Source: CAVXTF01 sp963701375 (GTDB lineage Bacteria; Actinomycetota; Acidimicrobiia; Acidimicrobiales; CAVXTF01). From it: a stretch of DNA of 64,000 bases. A program made the translations under genes and the position numbers. Below are positions 18,731 to 27,164 of this stretch, piece by piece; within the stretch, counting starts at the first letter, position 1, and each line of letters begins with the position of its first letter. Under the pieces are notes generated by a model. The model did no database searches. It saw nothing but the letters and a program-made list of their open reading frames with translations, and was not told the DNA's origin. The stretch is taken from NCBI GenBank assembly GCA_963701375.1, contig CAVOZT010000001.1, forward strand, positions 248,001 to 312,000, given 5' to 3'.

Positions 18731-19976
18731 CGAACCGACTCCGATGCGCTTGATGCTCGCTTCGCTTCGTTGCGAGAAGGGTGACTCGGAAGGAAATCTT
18801 GCCGCTCATCTCGATGTCCTGAGAAAGGCGCAAGCCCAGGGATGCCAACTCGCGGTGTTCCCCGAGATGTCGCTGAGCGGTTCGTGGCATCCGGAAAGGG
18901 ATCGCAACGAACTGCTCAGCCTCGGCTCGAACGCAGTTGTGTCTGTCGTCGAGGCCACACAACGGCACTCAGTAGGGGCGATATTCGGTATAGCGGAGCT
19001 GTCCGAGGACGGCGCTCTTCACATCGCTCAGATCTACGCCTCGCAAGGCCGGCTGATGGGTGTGTACCGCAAGCGGCATTTGGGTGAGGGCGAGGAAGCG
19101 TTCGACCCGGGTACGGCGAGTGCGACGTTCCGGTACGGATCCTTGCGCTTCGGGATCGCCATATGCGCGGAAGGAAGAGTCGATTATCCATTCGACGAAT
19201 CCAAGGCCCTGGGCGCCGAGATCATCTTCTTCTGTGCAGCACCGGGCCTCCACGGCCGCCGTACCGACGACCAGAGCTGGCGCGCGGGTCACACCTGGTG
19301 GGAATCCGAGGGGCTCGCAAATGCGCGTCGGCATGCCGCCCGCACCGGAGCGTGGGTGGCGCTCGTCACGCAAGCAGGGTCCACGGTCGACGAGGACTTC
19401 CCTGGTCTCGCGGCCCTGGTGGCTCCTAGCGGCGAGGTCGTGGCCCGCCTCCCGGATTGGAAAGAGGGCACCTTGACCGTGGAGGTACCCCTTTCGTTCG
19501 AGGTGGAACCTGTGCGTGAGGCGGCGCGCGTTCTTGTGATCGACGAGGCGGGCCGTGCCCTTCTCGTGCGGTTCTCTGACGATTTCGGTTACACGTGGTG
19601 GGCGACTCCCGGTGGTGGGTTGCAACCCGGTGAGGATCATCTTTCCGCCGCGCTCCGCGAGCTCGAGGAGGAGCTGGGCAGAGACGACATCGAGATCGGG
19701 CCCGTGATCGGCTGGCGCCGCCACACAATGTCGTTCAACACTCTCCCGTGGATCACTCAGCGCGAGCGATGGTTCGTGGCGAGGCACGCGTCATTCGACG
19801 TGGCGCCCGAGCGCGTGGAGTCGCTCGCCGTAGAGGCCGTGACGGACATCCGGTGGTGGTCTGCCGATCAGCTGGCCGACTCGGGTCTCGTCACCTCTCC
19901 GCATCGGCTCGCTGACCTCGTTCGTCAGGTCACGTCGGGTCGACTTCCGCCACCTGGCACCAACCTCGGTGTTTGA
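18723..19976 (+). CDS. Carbon-nitrogen hydrolase (nitrilase superfamily) fused to a Nudix hydrolase
   Basis: About 417 residues from the ATG at 18723, which overlaps the recD stop by 8 bases. The N-terminal 260 residues are a nitrilase-superfamily amidase with the Glu-Lys-Cys triad in FPEMSLSG, YRKRHLGEGEE and AICAEGRVDYP. The C-terminal 150 residues are a Nudix hydrolase with a perfect box GGLQPGEDHLSAALRELEEE followed by LG. Nit-type amidases clean up deaminated glutathione or act on omega-amides; Nudix domains hydrolyse nucleoside diphosphates linked to other groups. The pairing echoes the animal Nit-Fhit fusion. Both active sites look intact. Co-transcription with recBCD is likely from the overlap; a link to DNA repair is inference. 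Confidence 0.85.
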   Translation: MPDEPTPMRLMLASLRCEKGDSEGNLAAHLDVLRKAQAQGCQLAVFPEMSLSGSWHPERDRNELLSLGSNAVVSVVEATQRHSVGAIFGIAELSEDGALHIAQIYASQGRLMGVYRKRHLGEGEEAFDPGTASATFRYGSLRFGIAICAEGRVDYPFDESKALGAEIIFFCAAPGLHGRRTDDQSWRAGHTWWESEGLANARRHAARTGAWVALVTQAGSTVDEDFPGLAALVAPSGEVVARLPDWKEGTLTVEVPLSFEVEPVREAARVLVIDEAGRALLVRFSDDFGYTWWATPGGGLQPGEDHLSAALRELEEELGRDDIEIGPVIGWRRHTMSFNTLPWITQRERWFVARHASFDVAPERVESLAVEAVTDIRWWSADQLADSGLVTSPHRLADLVRQVTSGRLPPPGTNLGV

Positions 19977-20014
19977 GGTCGGTCGATCGTGCGCCGTGGA
20001 AGGATGTCCATAGT

Positions 20015-21409
20015 GTGAGGTGCTCACAAGCGTTCTCGCAGCATCCGGAAGTCGATTCAGGTCGTAGCCGGGCGGTCGTCACGGCGGTCGCATTGTTGTG
20101 CGCGGTGACCGCAATTGCTTTTGCCCCGCCTCGCGCAACGGGTGAGGTTGCTCGCGGATCAGGAGTCGCTCGTCACCTGCCGCGGAGCGCCGAGACACTC
20201 AGCGCCTCACCCTCGCCGTTCGTGAACGGAGCCGGAGCGGTGACGTTGGTCGGCACGGGGGCTGCTGGATTCGCCGGCGACGGCGGAGCTGCAAGATCTG
20301 CTGAGCTCAACGGTCCGGGCGGTATCGCGGAGGATCGAAACGGTGACCTGTTCATCGCGGACTCGGACAATTGCCGCGTCCGCGAGATCCCGTCGGTGGG
20401 TGGGATTCATTACTCGCTACCCATGGTCGCCGGACACGTGTACACGATCGCCGGTGGCCCGTGTAGTGCGACCGGAGAGTCGACCTCGTCGTCGGGAGGC
20501 ACTGTGGGATTCGCCACGTCTTTGGCGGTCGACTCGTCCGGCGACGTCTTCGTGGCGGACGCCACTGGGAACATGATCTTCGAGCTTCCATCGGCGAGCG
20601 GCGAACAATTCGGCAGGTTCGTGAGCGCCGGGAAGCTGACCGTTGTGGCAGGGACCGGGTCTGCAGGCGATAGCGGCAACGGGCAGGTCGCATCCAGCGC
20701 AGAATTGAACGATCCCGGAGGTGTAGGTGTCGATCCCAGCGGAGACCTGTACATCGCCGACACCGGGAACTGCGAGGTACGCGAGGTCGTGTCGCGCAAC
20801 GGGACACACTTCGGAATTCAGATGGCAGCCGGTCATATCTACACCATTGCCGGAACGGGTACGTGTGGCGAGAAGGGTGACGGAGGTCCCGCCAATCGAG
20901 CGGAGCTCTGGGATCCGGTGGGCATCGAGGTCGGTCCTGCGGGTGACCTTGTCGTGTCCGACGGAGGAGGAGAGGAGATTCTCGACCTTCCGCCTGTATC
21001 GGGCACCTTCTACGGGGTGCACATTGCAGCGAACCATCTATCGGTCGTTGCAGGAATCGGTTTCTACGGGCCCTACCTGATAGACGGGCTGCCAGCGACG
21101 GGCCAGACCGCCGAGCTCAACTCGCCCGCTGGGATCGCCCTCGACGCCGGCGGGGACCTCTTCATCGCCGATACGTACAGCAGCTGCATCCGTGAGGTCC
21201 CTGCCCGGAACGTCGTGCAGCGCGGCATGATGCTGACAGGCGGAGACATGTACACCGTGGCGGGTGCTCTAAAAAGCGATCTGGGCGGCTCGACGACCTG
21301 GACCGGGCCTCAAATGCTGTACCCGGTCGGGGTCGCCATGGCGCCTGACGGCGCGGTCGTCTACTCCGACCAGGGAGCGAACGTCGTGCGCGAAGTTTCG
21401 CCGACTTAG
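20015..21409 (+). CDS. Secreted NHL-repeat beta-propeller protein
   Basis: About 464 residues from a GTG at 20015 with AAGGA about 10 bases upstream. A signal peptide is present (AVVTAVALLCAVTAIAFAPP). Six repeats follow, each with a VxxVAGTG/YTIAG strand, an AELNxPxGI turn and a GDLFIADxxNxxVRE strand, the pattern of an NHL six-bladed propeller. Clear copies are SAELNGPGGIAEDRNGDLF, SAELNDPGGVGVDPSGDLY and TAELNSPAGIALDAGGDLF. NHL propellers bind proteins, RNA or sugars and rarely have enzyme activity; the ligand here is unknown. It is exported and lacks a clear anchor. The gene converges on the rhamnosidase-like gene with only 10 bases between the ends. Confidence 0.8.
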   Translation: MRCSQAFSQHPEVDSGRSRAVVTAVALLCAVTAIAFAPPRATGEVARGSGVARHLPRSAETLSASPSPFVNGAGAVTLVGTGAAGFAGDGGAARSAELNGPGGIAEDRNGDLFIADSDNCRVREIPSVGGIHYSLPMVAGHVYTIAGGPCSATGESTSSSGGTVGFATSLAVDSSGDVFVADATGNMIFELPSASGEQFGRFVSAGKLTVVAGTGSAGDSGNGQVASSAELNDPGGVGVDPSGDLYIADTGNCEVREVVSRNGTHFGIQMAAGHIYTIAGTGTCGEKGDGGPANRAELWDPVGIEVGPAGDLVVSDGGGEEILDLPPVSGTFYGVHIAANHLSVVAGIGFYGPYLIDGLPATGQTAELNSPAGIALDAGGDLFIADTYSSCIREVPARNVVQRGMMLTGGDMYTVAGALKSDLGGSTTWTGPQMLYPVGVAMAPDGAVVYSDQGANVVREVSPT

Positions 21410-21419
21410 GCAAAGCGGC

Positions 21420-24188
21420 TCAGCCTGACGAGACGTCCAGCTCGTAGCTTCCAGCGCCGACCCTGATAGAGACCTCGCCGTCCTGCGAGCCCTCGAGTGA
21501 GATTCCTTCGGCGTGTTCGATGGGAACGGCGCTCACGGTGACCGAAGCAGGATTCTTCGCCGGTAGCTTCATGTGAGCCTCCGAATTCGGAGGTAGAGAC
21601 AGAGCCACGTGAAGACCATTCCGAGACCGCGCCCAGCTCACAGAAGCCATGCCGGAGAGAGTCGGTACCGCACCTGAGGCGGCATCCAGCACACCGAACG
21701 CCGGAGCGATCTCGAGCACGGTGGGTGGTCCGTTTGCCGTTCGAACCGCAGGAGCGACACCTAGAAGCGCCTCTTGCATCGCTACGAGAGCAGAAGCACC
21801 CCACCCGTGCGACATGCTGTCGCCGATCAGGTCACTCAGTTCCCATGCTTCCCAAGTGAAGGTCCCGCCGTGGGCGAGTATCCAGGCCCATCCCGGCCTG
21901 CTTGCGTTCGTCAAAGTCTCCACGACGTCAGCGTCGAGCCCCGCTGCGTGCAGGGACCGCAGAAGCTCCATTCCGTGGTCCGGCTCGACCGAGATGCCGA
22001 GGCTTGCGACATACCTGCCCACCGCCGCCTGGCGGTCGGGCGGGACCAAGCCGTAGGCGAGTGCCTGGATGTTCGCGAGCTGCGAAGAGTGTGGTGACCG
22101 TGTGCCGTCGGAGCGAAGACCGTCCGCGTAGAGCCCGTCGTGCCCGACGAGATAGCGGTTCACAGCCTCTGACACCGTGGTGGATCTGGACTGTTGTGTC
22201 TTGGCGCCCTTGCCGTCGCCGACGACTGCGGCCACGAGGGCGATGCGTGCGAATGCGTTGGCCGACAGCACGTTGATCGACGTGTCGCACTCGGTGTTGA
22301 AGTCGTATCCGTAGTTGGTGTCAGCACTCTGCGACAGGGGAACCCCAGTCACGAGCCCTGTCTGTTGCGGGACTGGTCGCCACAGATACTCCGAAACGCG
22401 GAGAAGCGTCGGATACAACGACCTCATCCCGCCGACGTCCCCGGTGCTCAGGTAGTAGCGCCACACCCACTCCGGGTACAGCGCGGTGAAACTCACGTAG
22501 CTCTGGGCCCCGTAGCCCGTCGGGTAGATGTCGCTTACCCGCCCGTCCGGCCAAAAGCGCTTCTGTGACCTGGCGAAGTCGCGCAGAGCCTGGAAAGTCA
22601 GGTTGGTCTCCGCGTGGACCCGCATGATCACCTGCGATTCGCTACAGGCGTCCCATAAGAACTGGCCCTTTTCGCGGGTGGGCGTGTCGATGAACTGTTC
22701 CTGGGTGGTGTAGAGAGCTGAGCGGTCGCACAGATCCCAGACCGCGTCGAGCTCTGTGTTCGACGAATTGAAAGATGCCTGGGGACTGTCGGGCATCGTG
22801 GAGTGGCGCGCCATCGCACTCACCTGGTCGCTCGCGATCGCCTCACCGGGTTGATCGATCTCGAGATATCGGAATCCCAGATACGTGTAAGGCTCGAAGG
22901 TCTGAACGCCTTCGCGTTGTATGTAATAGAAGGCGAGGTTCGTCTGCTGAGTCGCGTGGGTCGTAGAGACGTGCCCGCCCGGATCGAGCACGTACCCCAC
23001 GTGCATCGAGACGGTACGACCCGAGACGCCTTGGCGGAACTGTACGATCGGCCGGCCCGCGTAGATCTTGCCGAAGTCGACGACGACTGCTCCGTCGTCG
23101 AGCGTGGTCACTGACGCGGGCGCCAACGGAAGCTCTGTGATGCGGGTTCGTTGGGCGAAGAGCTTCGTGAATGGCGCCGTCCCTACCGGTCCCATCACCG
23201 GGGCAGCCGTCCACGCGCTGTCGTCGTAACCCGCTTCCGCCCAACCCGACGGGGTCGAGCGCGAATCGATGATCTCGACGAAGTCGCCGGCGTCGGTGTT
23301 CCGCTGCGCTGCCGGCAACCACTCGGCCCGGTGCTGCCTCCACGTTTCGTCGGTGCCCACCACGAGTCGCCTTCCGTCGGTGAAACGCACCGAAAGCTGA
23401 GCCAGCAGGCCCGGCGCCGACTGTGGCCTTCCTTTTCCTGCGCTGTACCAGTGATGGAGGAACCCAATTGCGTTCCTCCCACCCGTCACCAACGCCTCGC
23501 TCACGTCGGTCGCCTGGACGTACTGCTCGTCGGGGTAACAGAAGCCGGGTCCCGTGTCGAGCTTCCTACCGTTCGCCCACAGTTGGTACTTGTGGGCGGC
23601 GGCCGTATACACGACGGCGTGTTCGATTACACCTGAAGGAAGGTCGACAGTCGCTCGCAAATATGTGTACTGCTCGAGACCCGTGTCCGCAGGGCCTGGT
23701 CGTAGCCATCGCGCTTTCCAGTCGCGTTCGCGAAGTCCCGTCACGAACGAGGCGGTCTCAGAAGCCGAGCCCCATACCCCGCGGTTGTCGCGGGTCGCGA
23801 CACTGAACTCGTATGCGGTGTCGGAGTCCAAGGTGGCGCCTGCGTAAGCCACAAAGGCCTGGTCGCTCGATGCGACCTCTCCGGAGTCCCACACGTTTGT
23901 GCCTCCGACACCGGAGCGCTTCACCACCAGCCGATACGCAGTCTGAATCGCGCCCCTTCGAGGATCGGCGACCCGCCAGGCGAAGTTCACGTCGTCAGGA
24001 TCGACGCCTACCGGGGCGGGCTCGCCGTTGACTGTCAGCGCGACGGGCGGGCCGGGGAGCTTTGCGGTTCCTGACGGAGAGGGCTGGAAGACCTCCCACT
24101 CGTAGTAGCCGACGGATCCGGCAGCTACGACGACGGCTCCCGTCCGCATGGTGTTTACGAGGAACGTACGCCGATCGACCCGTCTCAC
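21420..24188 (-). CDS. Tat-exported alpha-L-rhamnosidase-like glycoside hydrolase (GH78 type)
   Basis: 922 residues from a GTG with GGAGAAGG upstream. The N terminus has a twin-arginine signal (RRVDRRTFL, then AVVVAAGSVGYY). Next come a fibronectin-like sandwich (PDDVNFAWRVADP, ETASFVTGL), a beta-rich domain (LRATVDLPSGVIEHAVVYTA, LWANGRKLD) and the six-hairpin catalytic barrel with QEQFIDTPTREKGQFLWDA, matching the GH78 D-x-P-x-R-E segment whose acidic residues act in catalysis. A C-terminal beta domain follows (MASVSWARSRNGLHVALSLPP). GH78 enzymes remove terminal rhamnose from plant or microbial glycans, outside the cell here. The frame is continuous over its full length. Confidence 0.85.
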   Translation of the reverse strand: MRRVDRRTFLVNTMRTGAVVVAAGSVGYYEWEVFQPSPSGTAKLPGPPVALTVNGEPAPVGVDPDDVNFAWRVADPRRGAIQTAYRLVVKRSGVGGTNVWDSGEVASSDQAFVAYAGATLDSDTAYEFSVATRDNRGVWGSASETASFVTGLRERDWKARWLRPGPADTGLEQYTYLRATVDLPSGVIEHAVVYTAAAHKYQLWANGRKLDTGPGFCYPDEQYVQATDVSEALVTGGRNAIGFLHHWYSAGKGRPQSAPGLLAQLSVRFTDGRRLVVGTDETWRQHRAEWLPAAQRNTDAGDFVEIIDSRSTPSGWAEAGYDDSAWTAAPVMGPVGTAPFTKLFAQRTRITELPLAPASVTTLDDGAVVVDFGKIYAGRPIVQFRQGVSGRTVSMHVGYVLDPGGHVSTTHATQQTNLAFYYIQREGVQTFEPYTYLGFRYLEIDQPGEAIASDQVSAMARHSTMPDSPQASFNSSNTELDAVWDLCDRSALYTTQEQFIDTPTREKGQFLWDACSESQVIMRVHAETNLTFQALRDFARSQKRFWPDGRVSDIYPTGYGAQSYVSFTALYPEWVWRYYLSTGDVGGMRSLYPTLLRVSEYLWRPVPQQTGLVTGVPLSQSADTNYGYDFNTECDTSINVLSANAFARIALVAAVVGDGKGAKTQQSRSTTVSEAVNRYLVGHDGLYADGLRSDGTRSPHSSQLANIQALAYGLVPPDRQAAVGRYVASLGISVEPDHGMELLRSLHAAGLDADVVETLTNASRPGWAWILAHGGTFTWEAWELSDLIGDSMSHGWGASALVAMQEALLGVAPAVRTANGPPTVLEIAPAFGVLDAASGAVPTLSGMASVSWARSRNGLHVALSLPPNSEAHMKLPAKNPASVTVSAVPIEHAEGISLEGSQDGEVSIRVGAGSYELDVSSG

Positions 24189-24211
24189 CGCCTTCTCCTC
24201 GCCACTGCGGC

Positions 24212-24223
24212 ACGCTATAGCGT
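24212..24223. promoter_or_regulatory. Perfect 12-base palindrome, candidate bidirectional -10 region
   Basis: ACGCTATAGCGT is its own reverse complement and lies in the 106-base gap between the divergent rhamnosidase-like and SDR genes. TAGCGT (TANNNT) can be read on both strands, so it could serve both genes or be a dimer-binding operator. Inference from sequence. Confidence 0.4.
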
Positions 24224-24294
24224 CCGGGTCGTCACAGCACCGAAGTCCGGAGAAGCGCCTGGCGCAGGACGCGGCTCAAAACGAGGAGGATCCC

Positions 24295-25116
24295 ATGATC
24301 GGTACCGGCGAAACGACCGGCACGGAATTGTCGCTCGATGGCAAGAAGGTGCTCGTGACGGGCGCGTCGTCGGGGATCGGTGCCGCCCTGGCGGAAGCCT
24401 TCGCACTCGATGGAGCGGTCGTCGGAATCTGTGCGAGACGAAAGGATCGGCTGATCGAGACGTACGAACGATGCGCCGAGCACAGTCCCATGAGCCGGAT
24501 GTGGGTCGTCGACCTGAGCGTCCCCGACGAGGTGGATCGGCTGGCGCGCTCCGCGCTCGAAGAGCTCGGTGGCGTCGACATACTCGTCAACAACGCAGGC
24601 ATACCCAAACGTCGGCACGTCACCAAGCTCGATCCAGCGACCGTCGAGAGTGTGATGGCAATCAACTACTTCTCTCCGGTGCGCCTGACACTCGCATTGC
24701 TACCGCAGATGCTCGACCGGGACTCGGGACTCGTCGTCAATGTCGCGTCGGTTGCAGCAACCCTGTCGTCGCCCGGAGAGTCGGCATACGACGCGTCGAA
24801 AGCCGCACTGGCGGTGTTCTCCGAAGCCATGGCCATCGATCTATGGGACACGGGCGTGAACGTCGCAGTTGTCTACCCAGGGCTGTTCGACACCGAGCTT
24901 TTCTCCTTGCCGGACAACGACGCGCCTGTCACCGGAATAGATCCCGCGCCAGTCTCCGAGCTCGTCGACGCAGTGATGGCGGGCCTTCGTGCGGGATCCC
25001 GTCAGATATACGTTCCTTCGTGGTTTGCAGATATAGCGAAAGGCAAGGTGGAGAACCTCGAGGGGTTCATGTCCGGAGCGGCGGCATTCGTGCGAGAGCA
25101 ACGCACGAAGAGCTGA
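24295..25116 (+). CDS. Short-chain dehydrogenase/reductase
   Basis: 273 residues from the ATG at 24295, which has GAGGAGGA just upstream; the frame is open further left without a good start. Classical SDR features are all present: the NAD(P) loop VTGASSGIGAAL, VDILVNNAGIPK, the catalytic Ser in VVNVASVAA and Tyr-Lys in YDASKAALA, then the VVYPGLFDTELF segment. An Arg after strand 2 (ICARRKDRL) suggests NADPH. Such enzymes oxidise or reduce hydroxyl/keto groups of lipids, polyols or secondary metabolites. The substrate is unknown. DUF503 follows after 10 bases. Confidence 0.88.
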   Translation: MIGTGETTGTELSLDGKKVLVTGASSGIGAALAEAFALDGAVVGICARRKDRLIETYERCAEHSPMSRMWVVDLSVPDEVDRLARSALEELGGVDILVNNAGIPKRRHVTKLDPATVESVMAINYFSPVRLTLALLPQMLDRDSGLVVNVASVAATLSSPGESAYDASKAALAVFSEAMAIDLWDTGVNVAVVYPGLFDTELFSLPDNDAPVTGIDPAPVSELVDAVMAGLRAGSRQIYVPSWFADIAKGKVENLEGFMSGAAAFVREQRTKS

Positions 25117-25126
25117 CGGCTCTACC

Positions 25127-25420
25127 GTGCACGTCGCGGCTCTAACAGTCGAGATCCACATCGCAGACAGCCGGTCGCTCAAGGCCAAGAGATCCGTCGT
25201 CCGTCACGTGCTGGACACCGCTCGGCGCCGATATAGCGTCGCCGCAGCCGAGGTCGAGTTCCAGGATCTGTGGCAGCGTGCCCGGCTCGCATTTGCAGCC
25301 GTCGCGACAGACGCCGGTCAAGTGGAGCGAGTCCTCGACAGCGTGGAGCGATTCGTGTGGTCGCATCCCGAGATCGAGGTGTCCGCCACCGAAAGGCACT
25401 GGCTCGAGATCGAAAGTTGA
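25127..25420 (+). CDS. DUF503/YlxP-family protein
   Basis: 97 residues matching the DUF503 family over its full length: an N-terminal strand HVAALTVEIHIADSRSLKAKRSVV, then RRRYSVAAAEVEFQDLWQRA and a C-terminal VERFVWSHPEIEV, which form a ferredoxin-like alpha/beta fold. In many bacteria the gene sits next to rbfA and infB and is suspected of a role in ribosome maturation, but no function is settled. Here it stands apart from those genes, 10 bases after the SDR gene, so it is probably carried on the same transcript. The start is GTG. Confidence 0.8.
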   Translation: MHVAALTVEIHIADSRSLKAKRSVVRHVLDTARRRYSVAAAEVEFQDLWQRARLAFAAVATDAGQVERVLDSVERFVWSHPEIEVSATERHWLEIES

Positions 25421-25499
25421 GGAATCGGGCGCGATCGTCCGTGCGGGCTCGCGACTCAGTTACTCTTCTGGGGGGCTCGGCAGGCGGTCGACAAGGGGA

Positions 25500-27164
25500 G
25501 TGGCGGACAATTTGCTTGGATTGAACCCACGCCGGTGGTTCCGGGCCTCCGGGATCATTGGGGCCGTTGTCTTGGTGTCCGTCGCCCTTGGGATCGTCGC
25601 TTCCGGGCAGTTCGCCCCCGGCGCCTCTTCCGCCGGCACGCCGCAACTGCGGGCTGGCGATGGATCGCCGAGCCTCGTGACGAGGCTTCTTTCGGTTTCG
25701 ACGGATTTGGGTCCGGCTCGGATCAGCTCGATAGATGTGCTCGTCACGCTCGAATCCACTAGGCGTCCTTTAGTGCTCGAGGCCTGGGCCGTGAAGCGCA
25801 ACCTCGGAGTCACCTGGTCCCCAGGCGAGCAGTTCGCCGTGGTGAGCGGCTCAGCGGCTTCAGTGGGCTCGGCATTCGGCGTGGAGATCGACAGCTTCCG
25901 ATCGCGCAGCGGTGAGCTCTTCTACTCCTCGATCCGCCAGCCCGGAGTGCCCGGACCGATTCGTGCGGACGTCACGGGAATCGGAAGCATCAACAACTAC
26001 GGCCGACTGACGACTCAGGCCATAACTCACGATTTCGTCCCGAATGGCGGGTTGACTCCAACAGGGCTGCTCGAGGCGTACCAGGCCACACCTTTGTCGA
26101 ACACGGTACAGGGCTCGGGAGAGACGGCCGTATTCCTAGAGGCATCGCCGGTCGAGCAGTCAGACCTCAATGCGTTCACCACTAAATTCACGCTTCCGCC
26201 GATACAGCTACAGATTGTGGGCGGGAATGCGAGCGGCGGTCCGAGCCAGAGTGACGAGTCGGACATGGACATAGAGACGGTGCACGAGATCGCCCCGCAG
26301 GCTCGGCTCGTTTACTACAACGTCCTCTCTGCTCCAGGGATCACGAACAACACTGACCTAGGCGCGGCCATTGCCTTGTCGATATCGGCAGTCGCCCGCC
26401 AGTTCCCTGGCGCGGTGATCAGCGCCAGCCTGGGGCTTTGTGAGCTCACGCAGAACCGAGCGGACATACAGGCCCTCAGCAGTGCCGCGGCCGCGTTGAA
26501 CGCGACAGGCGGAACCATGTACGCGTCGAGCGGCGACACGGGCGGCGCCGACTGCGGGAACTTCGGGGCCGATTCCCTCACTTCGGCCAAGGGGGTGGAG
26601 ATACCGGCAGCCGCCCCCAACATCACGGGCGTAGGCGGCACGACTCTCAGCGTCACTACTGACGGTGGCTACGCGGGGGAGACAACCTGGTCGTCGCCGA
26701 TGATGTCGCAGGGCAGCGGCGGCGGCGTGTCGACCATCGCACCCCGACCCTCGTGGCAGAACGGTCCAGGTGTGGGCGGTTCGGGGATCCCTGACATGCG
26801 CGAGGTCCCCGACGTGTCGGCCGACGGCGATCCCGTAACCGGAACCGCCTACATCACCAACGGCCAAATGCAATCGGGCGGTGGAACGTCCCTCGCTACA
26901 CCGATTTGGGCCGGGTTCACAGTTCTGATCGACCAGTTCCTCCACAACTCGGGGCAGCCGCCGATCGGATTCGCCAATCCCGTGTTCTACAAGCTCGCTG
27001 CCGAGGCACAGCTCTCGCCCCCGCCTTTCCACGATGTGACGGTGGGAGGGAATGTCTTCTACCCGGCAGGTCCCGGGTACGACCCCATCACCGGGCTCGG
27101 AAGCCCCGACGTCGCGGCGTTGGCGCAGTACATACTCAACCTCGAGAAGAGCGGTTCTGGATGA
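25500..27164 (+). CDS. Sedolisin-type serine-carboxyl peptidase (S53 family)
   Basis: About 554 residues from a GTG at 25500; the start is uncertain because AAGGGGA abuts it. One N-terminal hydrophobic segment (IIGAVVLVSVALGIVASG) serves as signal or anchor. A propeptide-like region leads to the catalytic domain. Counting from this start, the sedolisin residues are Glu253 and Asp257 (ESDMD), the oxyanion Asp346 (ASSGDTGGADCG) and Ser464 (SGGGTSLATPIWAG). The calcium site is seen in FHDVTVG and GYDPITGLGSPD. These enzymes usually work at acid pH outside the cell. The stop overlaps the next start (ATGA), tying it to two membrane proteins that may be partners or substrates. Confidence 0.87.
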   Translation: MADNLLGLNPRRWFRASGIIGAVVLVSVALGIVASGQFAPGASSAGTPQLRAGDGSPSLVTRLLSVSTDLGPARISSIDVLVTLESTRRPLVLEAWAVKRNLGVTWSPGEQFAVVSGSAASVGSAFGVEIDSFRSRSGELFYSSIRQPGVPGPIRADVTGIGSINNYGRLTTQAITHDFVPNGGLTPTGLLEAYQATPLSNTVQGSGETAVFLEASPVEQSDLNAFTTKFTLPPIQLQIVGGNASGGPSQSDESDMDIETVHEIAPQARLVYYNVLSAPGITNNTDLGAAIALSISAVARQFPGAVISASLGLCELTQNRADIQALSSAAAALNATGGTMYASSGDTGGADCGNFGADSLTSAKGVEIPAAAPNITGVGGTTLSVTTDGGYAGETTWSSPMMSQGSGGGVSTIAPRPSWQNGPGVGGSGIPDMREVPDVSADGDPVTGTAYITNGQMQSGGGTSLATPIWAGFTVLIDQFLHNSGQPPIGFANPVFYKLAAEAQLSPPPFHDVTVGGNVFYPAGPGYDPITGLGSPDVAALAQYILNLEKSGSG

